DNA of 64,000 nucleotides from Marisa cornuarietis (GCA_004794655.1 SMMW01000522.1:2418001-2482000); one strand, 5' to 3'. Shown: positions 35,276-49,392, counted from the stretch's first letter. Notes: generated by a model from the letters alone, not told the origin. Numbers and translations are program-made.

Positions 35276-36395
35276 TCCACAAACTGTAGAGCGCATGGGG
35301 GAAACCCCGTCTGCACGTAAGAACTTGTAGGTTTTATAACAGTGTTACAGAGAAATGACAAGCTGCACACATGATGCAGACGTTTCGCCGTAGTATAAGA
35401 CATGATATTCGTCGTTTTAGTACAAACGAAAGATATTATTGTCAAGTTTTAGTATAAGCCGTCAGATATCACGTGTCAAGGTTTAGCAAGGAACGTGAGA
35501 TTCGAAAGGCAAGCTGCAGAACAATCCGTTACGTACAGAAAAATGGCAGATGTACATGAGACAGACACACGTTTGTATGATAGACACATGTTTGTATGAT
35601 AGATATGTATTTTTATATGACAAAGACACGTGCATATGTGTACATGGCAGACCCATGAATGTGTATACAACAGAGTCAAATGACTCGGACAAGTGAATAA
35701 TTGTAATAGGAATAAATAAGAGACAAACAAATGACACGTTTAGTCTGTGTTCACAACATGCAAATGTCCAAATTTAGTTTAGATACAAAATAAAATACAC
35801 AGCATGATAAGCTGTATAGTGTGTGTACATGTGTACAGCATCTCTAAAGGTAGCACTTGAAGTCTTCTGTGACCTTTTCGCCAGTTTTGACGGTGACCGA
35901 GAGCTACAGGCTGCCCACCCGTAAACCCGTAGCGGGTGGATTGCGACAAGAAAAGGTTATAAGGCTATATACTTGGTGCGCGTGACGTGTCTCTTCCCTG
36001 CTGGGCATCTGCACGCATTCACTGACCACACGAGACCGCACGTTCATACCTATAACTCGTGGTGCGGAGGAAGAGGCTCTGACCAGCAATGGGCTGACGT
36101 GTGAGGAGGTGGGCCAGGCCAGGGCCCACAGCTGCTGCCGGCCCACTTCAGGTACAATTAAACCACATCGCGTCATGTTTTTACCTTTTACCTCCGCTTT
36201 GACAGAACTTGTGTAAGGAGAACAAGCCGCACTGTTATTTCAGCAGAAGAGGAGCCGTGTGCCGCCATGTGCCTCTTCTCTAAACGGGACTTTGGGTGAA
36301 GAATCGATGAGGACTGGGTGGACTGGCCCGCTCCTTTCATCCGCCCTTGACCCCGCTACGTCTGGAGGCAACGGTGCGCTGCTTTATGTCAGCTG

Positions 36396-36541
36396 TGTGT
36401 GTGTGTGTGTGTGCTTGGAGGGGAGGGGGAGTTGCGCGACATTCAGCGGTGTATGTGTGTGCGCATATTGGTATGTACACACGTGTATGTATGTATGTGT
36501 GTGTGTGTGTGTGTATGTATCCGCGCGTGTGTGTGTGTGTG
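36396..36541. repeat. Compound (GT)n cluster
   Basis: Several GT runs are separated by short unique pieces and gtatgtatgtatg. Confidence 0.93.
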
Positions 36542-37756
36542 TGGAGCTTACTGAACATACTAGGCCCCTTTGATATAAAACCATACCCAGAGCTGGGTGA
36601 CGAGCCAACGTTTCAACAGCTGACCAGTTTTACCCGTTTAACAAGCACAGCCCCAACTCACGATGACTAAACAAACAGTTAAAAGAAACGAACCGTAATA
36701 TCTCACAATAAATACAATCCTATTGTAGCAATGGACAGTAAACACTTGCTTACTGCAGCCACGGAAGTGTGAAGGAAAGATTTTCGTTGTTCGGTAATCT
36801 AGTTGCTGTAATGGCGTTCTTTTGTTTTCCCTTTTTCTGTTGAGACTGGTTAGGCTATGGCTGGCTCTTGTACTAAATCACACAAAAATAATTGTCAAAA
36901 GACTTGTAATTACAGGAATTCCGTCCAATGTACACTGCTGTTTACGCACGTGGAGCGTCTGAAGAGAAGACAGGAGAGAAGAAAGTAAAGGCGGTGGTGG
37001 GTGGGTGTAAGCAAGACTTTCCTTCACCTCGGAGAACTGTGGTTACTAATGTGACGGCGAGAAGATTTTCAGGCCAGCTTCCACTTCTGCGTCTTCACAC
37101 GTGTCAGCACCAGCCGAGCTGAAGCCGGGATGTGAGCTTCCATTACTGAGCGATATTCCCATCACTCACACGCCACCATCAGGTGCTAAAGTGATTTCTC
37201 AACCTTCACGCCAAAACTGCTGACGGCTCGTGTATGAGGCTGGTCGGCGCAAATAAAGTTGGGAGCCAGGTTGCTGTTGTGACGCGGACTGCGGCCAGCG
37301 GCTCTCGGAGGGCGCTCTCTCAGATCGATGGTGGGACGTCCCGCCTTCTCGCCTGTCACCATGTCTCCCCCCACCTCCCAACTTCCCACCCCACATCCCA
37401 CACCCCATCCATTTGTCTCCTGGCCGCTTGGTGCTTCCTCCTCCATTGCTTAACGACTTCGCCTGACGTTGAAGGTTGCTGTTGGGGGGCTAGGATTTCT
37501 GTCCTGATGTAAGATCAGGGTCTCCTCTACTAACGAAATGTTTGGTAATAGGGTAGAGGTACACCATTTGAAAATACGGAGAGAAGTTATTATTACAGCC
37601 ATCAGGAGTTTTTAATGCAGGGGAAAATCTGAAAAAATGTGACTTGGTCGATTGGACAAATGTGTAAGGCGTTTAGATAATGTGTGTGTGTGTGAGAGAG
37701 AGAGAGAGACTGTGTGTGTTATAAGTGACATGAACTCCCCAGCAGAGGCAAGTACG

Positions 37757-37784
37757 TATTATTATTATTATTATTATTATTTAT
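37757..37784. repeat. (ATT)9 trinucleotide repeat
   Basis: An uninterrupted ATT run. Shorter AAT runs occur at 16110-16132 and 51370-51384. Confidence 0.95.
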
Positions 37785-38350
37785 TACACAAAGTACTATC
37801 CCTGAATTACTATTCACTATTCTTTACTCTCTGTCAATACTGTCTGTCAAGCTAACCATCATGTAATTACTCCATCCCACTGTTTACAGTTCATATATCT
37901 CTTCATACCTCCACCCGTTGCTTTATGTTCTACTCTTGTACCTCGTCTTTATGTTGTTCACTGTGTCCATTTACCATTATACTGGTCTGCACAGAGAGTG
38001 CGATCTATGTTGGTCGTGATGCTGCGCGTTATAAGTTCACATTTTTATTATTACAATTACAGAAGTACAAGAAAGGATGTCACGAAAGATGCAAGGAGCT
38101 CTGACAAACAGAGCGAGGGAAAAATGAAGCGAAAATCGAGCAACATGAGCAAATGAAACAAAAGGAACTAGAACAACTCAAACCATTATTTCCAACAGTA
38201 AGTGGACTCCATCCAATACAATGCGATGCCCCATTACGCTCCCAAACTCATGCTCTATACGTCTACACTCTCCTAATGTAGACACACGATAGGCTCATCC
38301 AACCAGCTGTGGAAATGCCAAAGGCTGGAGGTTTGGGGGGTAGGGATGTA

Positions 38351-38953
38351 GGACGGCTGCCTGTGGGACAGGGTGAGAAGGCTGCCTGTGTGACAGGGTG
38401 AGACAGTTGCCTGTGGGACAGGGTGAGTCGGCTGCCTGTGTGACAGGGTGAGACAGCTGTCGGTGGGACAGGGTGAGACGGCTGCCTGTAGGACAGGGTG
38501 AGTCGGCTGCCTGTAGGACAGGGGTGAGACAGGGTGAGTCGGCTGCCTGTGGGACAGGATGAGATAGCTGCCTGTGTGACAGGGTGAGACGGCTGCCTGT
38601 GTGACAGGATGAGACAGCTGCCTGTAGGACAGGGTGAGACAGTTGCCTTTGTGACAGGGTGAGGCGGCTGCCTGTGGGACAGGGTGAGACAGCTGCCTGT
38701 AGGATAGGGTGAGACGGCTGCCTGTGTGACAGGGTGAGACGGCTGCCTGTGGGACAGGGTGAGTCGGCTGTCTGTAGGACAGGGTGAGACAGCTGCCTGT
38801 GGGACAGGGTGAGACGGCTGCCTGTAGGACAGGGTGAGACAGCTGCCTGTAGGATAGGGTGAGACGGCTGCCTGTGTGACAGGGTGAGACAGCTGCCTGT
38901 GTGACAGGGTGAGACGGCTGCCTGTGTGACAGGGTGAGACGGCTGCCTGTGGG
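38351..38953. repeat. 25-bp minisatellite, about 24 copies
   Basis: The unit gacagggtgagacggctgcc plus tgtgt is repeated with few changes and one short insertion near 38520. Because 25 is not a multiple of 3 and the unit has no stop in the minus registers, two minus-strand frames (to 39031 and 38987) stay open with a 25-residue period. These frames are by-products, not genes. Confidence 0.97.
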
Positions 38954-39084
38954 AGCAGACCCAGTCATGCAGCTGGCCGCCCCCCAATATCGATCAGTCA
39001 CCCTCCCGCCCTCACCAGCTGCGCGCACCACGTGCTGGCTTCCGGTCTCAAGAACTCCGAAGACATCTGTCAGTTAAAGTGCCA

Positions 39085-39240
39085 GTCGTCGGATGGCTAA
39101 CTCAAGTCTTTTCTAAAAACGTGTTAATGGTAACTCAAGTCTTGTTTAAAAACATATTATTGGTAACACAACTCTTTAAAAAAAATAATGTTAATGCTAA
39201 CTCAAGTCTTTCTAAAACATAATGTTGATGCTGACTCGTC
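39085..39240. repeat. About 42-bp tandem repeat, four copies
   Basis: The units share taactcaagtcttttctaaa and aacatattatt-like segments; copies are visible at about 39099, 39131, 39170 and 39199. Confidence 0.8.
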
Positions 39241-40997
39241 ATTTTATTTTTATGTCTACTTTACTTCAACAAAACCATTAGTAATTTATACATTTATTCC
39301 TGTTAATTGACAGTATTTCTATTGTTTGGAGTTAAAAACAAACATACCAAAGTCTGGTGACATAAAAATTAAAAAAAATAAACGTTCCTGTTTTAAATTC
39401 TTCGATATAAGGCATAAGAACTTGTGGAAGGCGATCGAGTTAAGCATGTGGTTGACAAAGTGTCTTCTGAGAAACTTTGTAAAAATACTCCTCCACACTT
39501 GAACTTAGTCGTGGGCGCTCACACACACATGCACGCACGCACACGCACTTTATGATACAATATAATCATTAAAAGGTTAATCTAATATTTCTGTTTTGCC
39601 AGTTTATATACCCGTATATATATTTGAAACTAAGAGCCAGATCCGTATTCATTCTGAGGTAATTGACAAAATATTGTGCACTCAGCACGTTGTGTTAGCT
39701 CATTCGCATCATACGCATATGCGCCTCATCAGAACTACGTCAGTCTACGTCTGTCTGCCTCTTCTGAGGGACGAGCGAAGTATCAATATGTTTTCCGAAG
39801 TAACAGGGATGGTTAGTAGGACTGAAAAGTTTAGGGTCCCGCCCCGACCATAGCGGGTCATGACAAACGCACGGATTAGATTTGCACCGTGCGACAAGTA
39901 GGAGAAGTAGGAGAAGTAGGAGAGCGGACTGAAGGCTGTAACCCATCGGACGACTTCGTCTGCATGTGACCACAATCGATGACCTCGAGGTCGCCCGAGA
40001 CGCCGGTTGCCAGACAAGAGGACGAGCAGCAGTAGGGGTCCGCTGGCTACCCGTGTAGCTGTGACGCAGGTGCTGCAAGATGGCGGGATGTTGTTGTCGA
40101 AGAGAGAGAGAGAGAGAGGGGGGTGGGCGAGTCCAGTCCCAGGAGAAGGAGTGACAGTAAAATGACAAGAACGAAGGACGATTAGCCAGAACAATTGGGT
40201 CAAGACAGAAGTACACTTGGGTACCACGACATCTGGTCAAGACGTTGAATACTCTTGGGTACCGTCACGTAAAGGTTAGGGTCAGGAGGGCAAAACAGGA
40301 GCACACTTGGGTACAGCGACATCAACCACGACTAGTGCATACTGCGGTACGACAATGACATTAGTCAAGACTAGGGTACATAAATATACAAAGGAGCATT
40401 TAAAGTAACAGTATGTCATCTTATGACATAACGATTAACTCATTGAAAAATTAGTAGAAGCAAAAGTTTTTTTCCTTTTAAGTATGTCGAACTTGAACAG
40501 ACATTTCTTGAGAAGCTTGAAGGAAGTAAGCTGATTAACTCGTCATGTTAGGTCACATTTATAACAAGACATTCTGCGAATGATACGTTTTGAAAATAAA
40601 CTTAAAAACTGGTCTGTGAAATAGAACGAACAAATAAAATTTGGATTGAAATTTCAAAAACCCTAATTGGGAAAGGAAAACAACAAGAGGGGGAAAGATT
40701 GCGTTTCCACGTGCATGGTGTTAGATTGTTAAACTTTACGCTATACGCGGTTATTAAACTGTTCATTCTGTTAAACTGTACACGTAGACTGTTCACTGTA
40801 TCTATGATACTGTTACTGGTGCACTGTACAATACTATTAAACTGTATTTTGTATCATACCGTTAGCAGGGGAGAGGTGTTCTCTAAGTTCTTTAGGTGAA
40901 GCGGGTGAGGGCGGCGATGACTACATTTCGACAGCGAGACAGAGAGAGTGAGACAGAGACAACGATGACAGAGTGAGAGACACGGAGGAAGGACATG

Positions 40998-41072
40998 AAC
41001 GCGCGCGCACGCACTCACACACACTTTCTCTCACTCTCTCTCACACACACACATACACACACACACACGAGC
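40998..41072. repeat. Compound (CA)/(CT) microsatellite
   Basis: CA runs with interspersed tctctcactctctctc, entered from a GA-rich segment and followed by GC-rich DNA. Confidence 0.9.
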
Positions 41073-43074
41073 GTGCGCGCAAAGAGAAGAGAGAGGGAGA
41101 GCGCGAGACAGCAGGGTGGCGTGAAGGTTGTCGGGAAGACGATGGCAACAAGAGAGACGGGAGAGAGGGTGCGAGGTGGGGTGGATGATGGAGGGCGATT
41201 GCACACCCGGGAGGGATGGCGGGGGCCGCGACAGCTATCGACTTTCGGAGCCCGTGCGTAGGACCTCCTCTCCGGTCCTGCAGCGGGAGGGGCGGGAGGG
41301 ACAGGTCCTGACCCAGTCGATAGCCGGCCACACGAGCGCCGCCTGACGCTTTGGGATCCTGATGGCGTCCGGACAGAGACACAGCCCGCGTCGCCGCGAT
41401 AGCTCACAGGGAACCAGCAACCTGCCTCCGCTTAGCGATCACATTGCGGCGATAACACGGCTGATAACAAGGGCCGATAACATTCAAAACTATGAAAAGC
41501 TCTCTCGCTGTCTTGGATTAAGCGGGATGGGAGTGACGAACGTGTGATCTCCCTCAAAGTCGCCGCTCTTGGAATCAGGAAAGACCCGCCATCTTTCTCG
41601 CTGGAAACCATCACTCGTATCTTCACACCATCGGCGTTAGATATGAAGCTACTTGTGTGGTACAGCCATCCCGCTCACAGCCACTTCCCTCCGATCTCAC
41701 AAAATTTTCGTGTCACCAGACAGTGTATATTTTTTTTTAAAGACTGTCCGTGTGTGAGTGGGAGACAGTTGGGGGGGGGGTGTAGGAGAAAGTGGGTGGA
41801 GGGGGACGGGTTGAAGGAGGCAGAGGGCGTGGTCAGGCTGCCAATTTGTCGAAATAGCTGGAAAGAAATTAACAGCGTCAGGTCAATTTGTAAATAAAAA
41901 AAGGAAAAAAGAAATGAATAGAAAAAAGAATAGCGTTAGGATTGTCAGTTTGGGGAAAGAACTCCCAGAAGTAGCCGACTAGCGGGTCACAACAGCATCA
42001 GAGTGAGGCCTGGCAGGCCCCGACATCGCGGCCTTCCTTTTGCACGTGATGACAAACAACACTCGACAGTTTATACAAACACAAACCAGGAAACAGTCCT
42101 GTAAGCCCTTGTCAGTGTTAGCCTTGTAACACAGTTGACTGTCCGGTGACTTTTGGCGCCTGGCGTTCCGATCACGCGCAGGGTTACTGGACATGTGTGA
42201 GGCGAGCGGAGGAGGGGAGGGGTGGACCATGAGGCATGAAAACAGCTTCTACGTAATTTAACGTCCGTTATTACGTCATGTGAGAGATTGGAACGTCTCG
42301 CGAGAGTGAGGACGTCATCACTGTTGGACGGTAGGGGGAGGGGGGCGGGTTCCAGTCACGTAACGTGATGAGCTTGGAATGCACCGTGTGCGCGAGGTCC
42401 TGCTTTACTTTTCGAGCTGACCCCTGTCTTACTTGGGTGTACACCAGAACAGTCTAATTAACACAACTGATATCCTTAACAAGTGAACAACAGGAAACAT
42501 AATGAGATATATTAAACAATTTATAATAAATGTAAACATATTGCAGATAACATAAAATAACAAAGTTAAAAATAACCAAAAAAGATGAACATTTCAAGTC
42601 ACACAAAAAGTAAGTCCCTCTCACACGAACCCCTCCAACTGACAGCTGCCATTGTAACAGCGATGAATGGCGGATGATGTCCAAATCACAGCAACATCAA
42701 CAAATCATAGCAACGCAACATTTCTAATTGTGTGAAACATGTCGCTTACACGGATGGGTTGCTGTAAGGAAAGAAGTGAGCAGGCGACCTAAGTACAATG
42801 ATGGATTGTCGGTATGGGGTGAAGTGTATTTCAAATAACAGACCAAGAGAACTGTAACGACAGCTGACCTAAGTGCCATTCAACACAGAAACTGAGTAAA
42901 GAGCGGGGATGGTGGGAAGCAGGGCACAGGGACTGTATGTCTACATCAGGAGTCTTTTAATGAGAAGAAGACGAAGTTGGACAAGACAGACGGTGAGTCT
43001 ACAGGACAAAAAGCTGACCTGTCAGCTATACAAGCGCTTGGTTATTTTACACTCAGTCTGCAAGCAGCACAGAC

Positions 43075-43200
43075 ACTGGATCTTCCCACAGGACAGACGT
43101 TCGGTCTGTGAACAGGACAGACATTCAGTCTGTCAACAGGACAGGCACCGGATTTTCCCACAGGACAGACGTTCGGTCTGTCAGCAGAACAGGCGCTAGG
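43075..43200. repeat. Tandem repeat acaggacagacgttcggtct
   Basis: Five or so copies of a roughly 22-bp unit occur, with a higher-order repeat in which a gattttcccacaggacagac form alternates with gtctgtcaacaggacag. Confidence 0.88.
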
Positions 43201-43442
43201 GAGGGGGGGGGTCTGTCGACAGCCGGTGTAAGCTGGGCTCGCAAGTTGCCTCCAGGCGTCGCCCCCGGCCGGAAGTGGGCCCGCACCATACATCTTCATT
43301 TGGACCCCGCGGCCCGGGACGCTGCTGTCCCCTCCGGCATCGATCTGGGACAAGCGTTCAATCCATCGGCACGCTGACTCAGTCCGCCTCCAGCGCCGCC
43401 GACATGGCCGCGGAATTTTGCGGCAAGGGCCGCTAACTCTAC

Positions 43443-43658
43443 CTTCTGGCTCTTAGCGAACCGCTCTGTTGATCTCCTCCATTTCCATTCTGATAAATGT
43501 TGCTGCAGCAGCTTTATACCATTAGCACCACCAGCACTCCTGCTTCTTCTGCAGACGTTATTAATCCCGACAATTGCCAACAGACGTCGATGATTTGAAA
43601 TGTAACGCTCTTCTGTTCTCCTTACTGGTTTGTCCTCTGATGGTTGAGACATAGTCAT
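43443..43658 (-). CDS. Possible alternative first exon inside the giant intron
   Basis: A minus-strand frame starts at ATG 43658 (or 43652, MSQPSEDKPVRRTEERY), continues through KLLQQHLSEWKWRR and ends AKSQK at a strong donor AAG|GTAGAG (GT at 43442-43441). The outgoing phase is 0, which matches the incoming phase of exon B, so a transcript starting here could splice onto IAETYSFLP. The frame stays open into a CpG-rich patch (43230-43450). Alternatives are a chance frame or a conserved non-coding element. No homologue is recognised. Confidence 0.22.
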
Positions 43659-45169
43659 AGATATAAAAGAGAGGGAGATACTTAACAAGATCCGTCGATA
43701 ATGGCATCATGATACTAGTGTTGTCACTGAAAACACATTTTAAGGGATAAGTGGGGTATAGATTTCTTTCTACTGATTGGGTAAAGCTCAGTGCTTGATA
43801 CTTTTTCCCGCAAAACCCGTCTTTCATTCTTGAAATACACGCTACAAACCCAGTGAGTGAGCAAGCGAGTGAGTGAGTGAGTGAGTGTACGCAGCTTGAT
43901 CTTAAAAACATCGGCGGTTGACATGGTGAGACTGAGACTGATAGCCTAATGATAAATCACGACAGCGGCCTAACTTGCAGATGTTTGGAGGGGAAAGAGA
44001 TGCAGCTATGTAGACACAAAAATGTTCTTAATTACCTCTGTGCATTTTTCACAGGGCAACGTGCTCATTGGGAAGAAAATGATGTGACAACTTTCACCTG
44101 CTTCTCCGGCAAGCAAGGGACCAATGGAAAACGAGCCCTGGGGGTCATCTGACGTAAGCACTAATCAAAGTCACGTGACACGCGAAACAAACTGTGTCCA
44201 TTTTGGATAATATGGTCACTTGTTGTAGTCTTACCATCTAGCAGATGCACATGGATTTCTTCGCTTGTTCTAGCAATGTCTCCGGTTTAAATTATTCTTC
44301 GTTTCAGTTTCTAACCTATTAAATAGGATCTGTCTGTCTCTTCTTATTCGACCACCCAGATGATCAGATCCATAGACAAAAATTTGTTGCTGAAACCCGA
44401 AACGTATGCACCAGACCCGGGTGGTGGTATTTACCCCAAGACAGTTTTTAAAAAGCTACTGATCGGTTGTGAGCAGCGCTGTTCTACCAACCACTGCTTC
44501 TTCTGCACTTTCTATTATGAGTTTTGGTACGATGCTAAAGAATGGAACTAAAGTTAGTTAGACCTAGGCTGTATTCACAAAAACAACAACCAACAATCCC
44601 AACGGGGTAATAATATACATGTACATATTTTAAGGGAACTGCGAGTAAGAGGTATGTTTCTCCTGACCCTCACACAACTGTCCCTCAGTTCTTGGTAATG
44701 AGGGGGAGGGGAAGGAGAACCTGCAGATGGGACCTACCGAGCTGACACCACAGCCCGTCTCCACTGATGGAATTTTGCAACTGTGCGTGCGTGTCTGTGT
44801 GCGTGTGTGCGTGCGAGAAGGGAAAGCACGTTCAATACCCCGCGTCCACACAAGGGACCTGCCGGGTCGAATGTCAAGTCTTGTCTCAAGGTGACGGTGG
44901 ATGGTGCGAGCTGAGTGGGTCCCGTGCGGTCTGCCGTGCACGTGACGGAATATGCCTGTTGTCTGGTTAAATGACGCTCACGAAGACAATGTTCTACGAG
45001 TCGCACTCCTTGAAGAAGCCTCACACCAGCTGCCTGCTCCTCGTCTGATCCACGGCGTCTCTCTCGGCTTAGAGTGGCAATTACGATGCCGTGCAAGTGT
45101 CATATTTTATACTTTATACTTCCATAAATGTTCTTTGTCTTTATTCTAGTAAAATGACTGAGCGAAAGG

Positions 45170-45320
45170 ACGGGCTGACAAATTACAAATCTGGGGGTTA
45201 GCGCAATACAGGGAAGCGAACCCGAACCTTCTCACACACTATAGCTTCAGGAAATAACCACTATGCAACGTCCTACTTTGAACCCGGGCATCTGGCCATC
45301 ATGTTACACACATCACTGTA
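45170..45320 (-). mobile_element. tRNA-derived SINE fragment (antisense)
   Basis: On the minus strand gttgcatagtggttatttc resembles an A box and aaggttcgggttcgcttccc a B box, spaced as in a tRNA gene. No intact tRNA cloverleaf is seen. Confidence 0.65.
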
Positions 45321-45649
45321 TCACAGCTAGTCAACCGGCGCATAGTAATCTTGAGGTTTGACATGCCACACCGCTGACTGCAGGCAGCTCTGCAGCTCTC
45401 CTCCCGAGGCCGTTAAGTACTACGGGGGTGGCGGCTTGAATCACGTGGTTATTGCCAATCCGAGTTGACTCACGTCACATCTTCATCAGTAACGACTATC
45501 AGTATGACCATGTCACACCTTTATCAGTAAAGACTATTAGTAAAACCATGTCCACCAGAAACTGAGTGCACCATGCAGAGCGCCGCGGAGCACGTGTTTA
45601 GCTGACCGGTCATACCCTTCGTCTCCTATACGCGGCGATGGGCGGGGAC

Positions 45650-45700
45650 ATCTCTCTGTGTGTGTGTGTGTGTGTGTGTGTTGAGAGAGCGGGAGAATAA

Positions 45701-45757
<57 letters not shown>

Positions 45758-45966
45758 TTGTGATCTAACAGTAACACCGTTTTTTTTTCGGACGAAAGTG
45801 GGAGGATGAAATGGTCAGAAAGTCTGATGAACCACTCGCATGCAAGGCTCCCACAGCCAGTTACGACCGTGAAATGGACACACACACACACACCACACTA
45901 GAGACTCCCTTTAGCAACGAATCTCTCTCTCTCTCTCTCTCAAACACACACACACACACACACACG
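45650..45966. repeat. Pair of opposed compound microsatellites
   Basis: (GT)n-(GA)n at 45655-45757 is followed by (CT)n-(CA)n at 45922-45964. They are reverse complements in type and could pair as a hairpin around about 160 bp. Confidence 0.9.
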
Positions 45967-48900
45967 ACAGACGATATTGCCAAAGAGAAGAATTCGACAA
46001 AGTTGCAACCGTATGAAAAGACGATAATTTAAAAGGATATTTATAGATATACTTCTTTAATGACTGATGGACAATGATAGTCTTGCTACGTATAACAGTA
46101 TAATATGTGTTGAGGATGCTATATTTTCTGGAGTTGCGCAGTCCTGGTCTCATTTTGTGTTAAGCCCCGACTTGAAGCTGACAGTGAAAGTTCTAGAATT
46201 GCAAGCTGCGCCACAGTCCACAGTCCACAATCCCCGTCAGAGTTATCATCTCTTTGAGTTCTTTCACTGCCTTCTTGGTTCTTTGCCCTTGCCTCCCCGT
46301 TCAGACGATGCCGCAGTGTGGATCATATTCACACTGCAACAAAGTGATGACTGACATCTACACTCATCAGCGACGAAAGTATTATTGAAAAACTCCCACC
46401 GACACCAGAAGAGATCGAATTGCCGAATAAACTCAGTGACTGATGTCACACGGCTGGACTAGGTAGGCAGTATCAGTCAAGGTCTGTACAATCTTTTTTT
46501 TTTAACGATTGCAAAAGGTAGCAGTGTCGCAGAAATATCAATCATGCTGGCATGCAAATCACTGAAAAGCTTTGCTTAAGCTTTGAACAGACAGACTGGA
46601 ATATTGACTGGAAGCTACTAGTTCTGGCTTCTGTCTGCGTGTCTGCCCTTTTGTTTCATGATGGGGGAGACAAATTGTGTTGTTTTCTTTGTCAAACCCT
46701 GCAGCCAGTTCGTGCGCCCGCAGGGTACGGCTCTCAGAAACTGCGATAGAAATGTTTCTTTACTATCGTGAAATATGTACGATAGTTTAGTGAAGAAAAG
46801 ATGTTTAGGACAAAGACGACAAACACGATGGGGAAGATGAGAAAGAAGGACTTCACATAATGATCACACGAACGACGTAGGTTCAATGAAGAAAAAATTG
46901 AATCGAAGCGTTTTGTCACTGAAAACTCGCTTGTCCTGGGTGAACCCGGAGACTATCGGTTCTTTTCTCGAAGGTGCGTCAACATGATGAACTTTTAAAG
47001 GTCACACTGTAACGGCTGAGAAGCTGATAACATAGTCTTGGTTCGGCTTCTGACCTTCGTGTTCTGTCTGCGTTCGTTAAATGATTCACGCTTACTTGCT
47101 GTGTAAGTACCACAAGTTGTATATTTTGTCCACTTGCAATGTGAAAAAGCCTTTGACCACAGCCGTCTCAAGTCATAAGTTTTAAAGAAATTTTACGTTT
47201 ACATTAAAAAATTAAAGAGAAAATGATGTCTCTCCTTCACTTCCAGAATAATAGATTGTAAAATTTCTATAACCCATTTTTATTTTCTTTGTTAATCAAC
47301 TGATTTTCTTGTTTTTCACCAGTAATCCAAGTGTGACACATTTGGACACGTGACTCCTGTCCAGCTGCTTAACTCTCTTTACTTCAAAGGCTTGTTTCCC
47401 CTGACCGAGAACAGGACGGAAACGTTTGCCACAAAGAGGCCAATCTCCACTTTCTACAGTCCTACATGTCTGCAGATCTCATCTCACCCAATGGTTGACT
47501 GGGCCTGACACTCATGCCACAAGTAGCCTCCAACCACTTTGGTAAGTCGTTTCTCTCAGTGCTTCCAGACAGGGTTCCGGACAGACACGACACTCAGGTG
47601 TCTAGTGTGCAGACAGAAACTTTGAAAACACTTCCTGCCCAAGTAGGATATAAAGTTGGATTCTCGAGAATTTATTGCCTACCACACACCTCATGAAACA
47701 AGCTCTTCTTCTACTTCGTCTCCAGTCTGTCGGGGGATTCATCAGATACCGTTGATGCTCAGGGTTGAAACAGGAAAACTAATGAGTTAGAAACTATGAA
47801 TCCAGTGGAGTCATTTAGTCATGAAACATAAAAACGTCAATGTCACCAAAGAACGGGTACGTCTGCACAATGAAAGGTCGCTTCCTTCGGTAGAAAAATA
47901 CATTCCACTGAAGGTATTCCAGGGTTTGATGGTGAGACCACATTTCTCACAGAAGCGCGACTTTTGACACAAACCTAGCGTCCGGAAGGTGAGGGAAGGT
48001 GAGGGATGGTGAGGGATGGTGCCTTGGCGGTCGGTGCGGGATCAGAGGGGAAGGAGTGACTACAGCCTCGTGATCGATGCCAGCTTAATTATGGCGTCAC
48101 GTCTCAAAGGGAGGATACTCCACACCGGGAGTTGGCGCCCCTTTGTCGCACGATGTATTGTGAGCTAATGGTATTTACAGTAAAAGCATGTGTTAGCTGC
48201 TGCCTCCCTTTGTCTGTGCGTCTAATTAACGACAAAACACCATTGATCACTTAAAAATTACTTATCATTACTGATCACTGCATGCACGACTAACGTTTTA
48301 AAGTGGGTCTCTTTACCGCTGTTCTCTGTCCCTTCCTCTGCGAGGTATTTGTAGGGAGTTTCCGGGATGATTTTGCCGCAGGAGTCGAGGGCAGTCTGTT
48401 GTTTAGAAGCAGGGTGTGAGCTTCCAGATTTGGCCGGGCAGAAATGGCGACACTGGACGGCCGGTCCCTGGGGATCCGCGATAGCGTGGCGGAATAGAGA
48501 TTGATGGGTGGCCAGCACTTGTGCATTACACTTGCGTGAAACAGAAACGCCGGCTGGGCCATCCGGCCACGATAATACGACAGCGTCCGCAACGGTCGCA
48601 ACAATGGGCGACACTTTCATACAAATGTAGCTCATAGCGAGGCGGTCGCCTCACGAAGGACAATGCCAGCGACTGGATTTGTTTTGTAGAGTGGTTCGCT
48701 CAATGGAGACCGTTCATTTCATGGCGTTCGTAGTTAATCGGTGTTTAGCACGCCTATAATTATTACTTTCAAATCAAAATTAAGGTCCGAAAAGACTGAA
48801 ATATTGAAAACTATTTTTAAAGGCTTAAAGCAGGTATTGCAAACGAATAAGAATTCGTTTCATACATCGTTTTAGTTTGTCATTGTATTTTTTTTTTCAG

Positions 48901-49392
48901 ACGCAATATAGTCTATTATGTACTCTTCTGACATTTTGCTGCAGAATTATATGTGAACAGTTTGGCATTAGTCATCTGTAGTCCTATTTGTATCTGAGAG
49001 GCTGGAGTGGTTATCTTGTCATGACTGCGCTGATTGTTGTCACACTGCTTTCTACGTTGTTTTTTTTTTTCTTTACCTAAGAGTGAGTAAGATTCACATA
49101 CACCTGAGGGCGAACGCACTAAGCTTACGCCCATGTAAGACTGTTCAATTAATAAACACTGTTTATAGGCCATAACAGTTTGTTTACTAACACAGTGCTT
49201 AGTGGCCATAATAGCTTGTTGTTTAATTAACAACCACTGTGGTGTGCCATATCAGCTTGAGAGGGGGAAGGGGAGCGAAGTGCTCCTTTGATTCTTTAAT
49301 GATCTGTAGTCTCTTGTTGAAAATTAAAATATCGGTCGACGACATTGTTTAAACAATGTGTAAAAATTTTGCTCATATTCGTTCGTAAGTAG

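Noticed and set aside
48258..48635. 125-codon minus-strand frame ending at AGCG|GTAAAG
   Set aside because: The exit phase (1) does not fit exon B's entry phase (0), and exons A and B already join without a gap. No homology is recognised.
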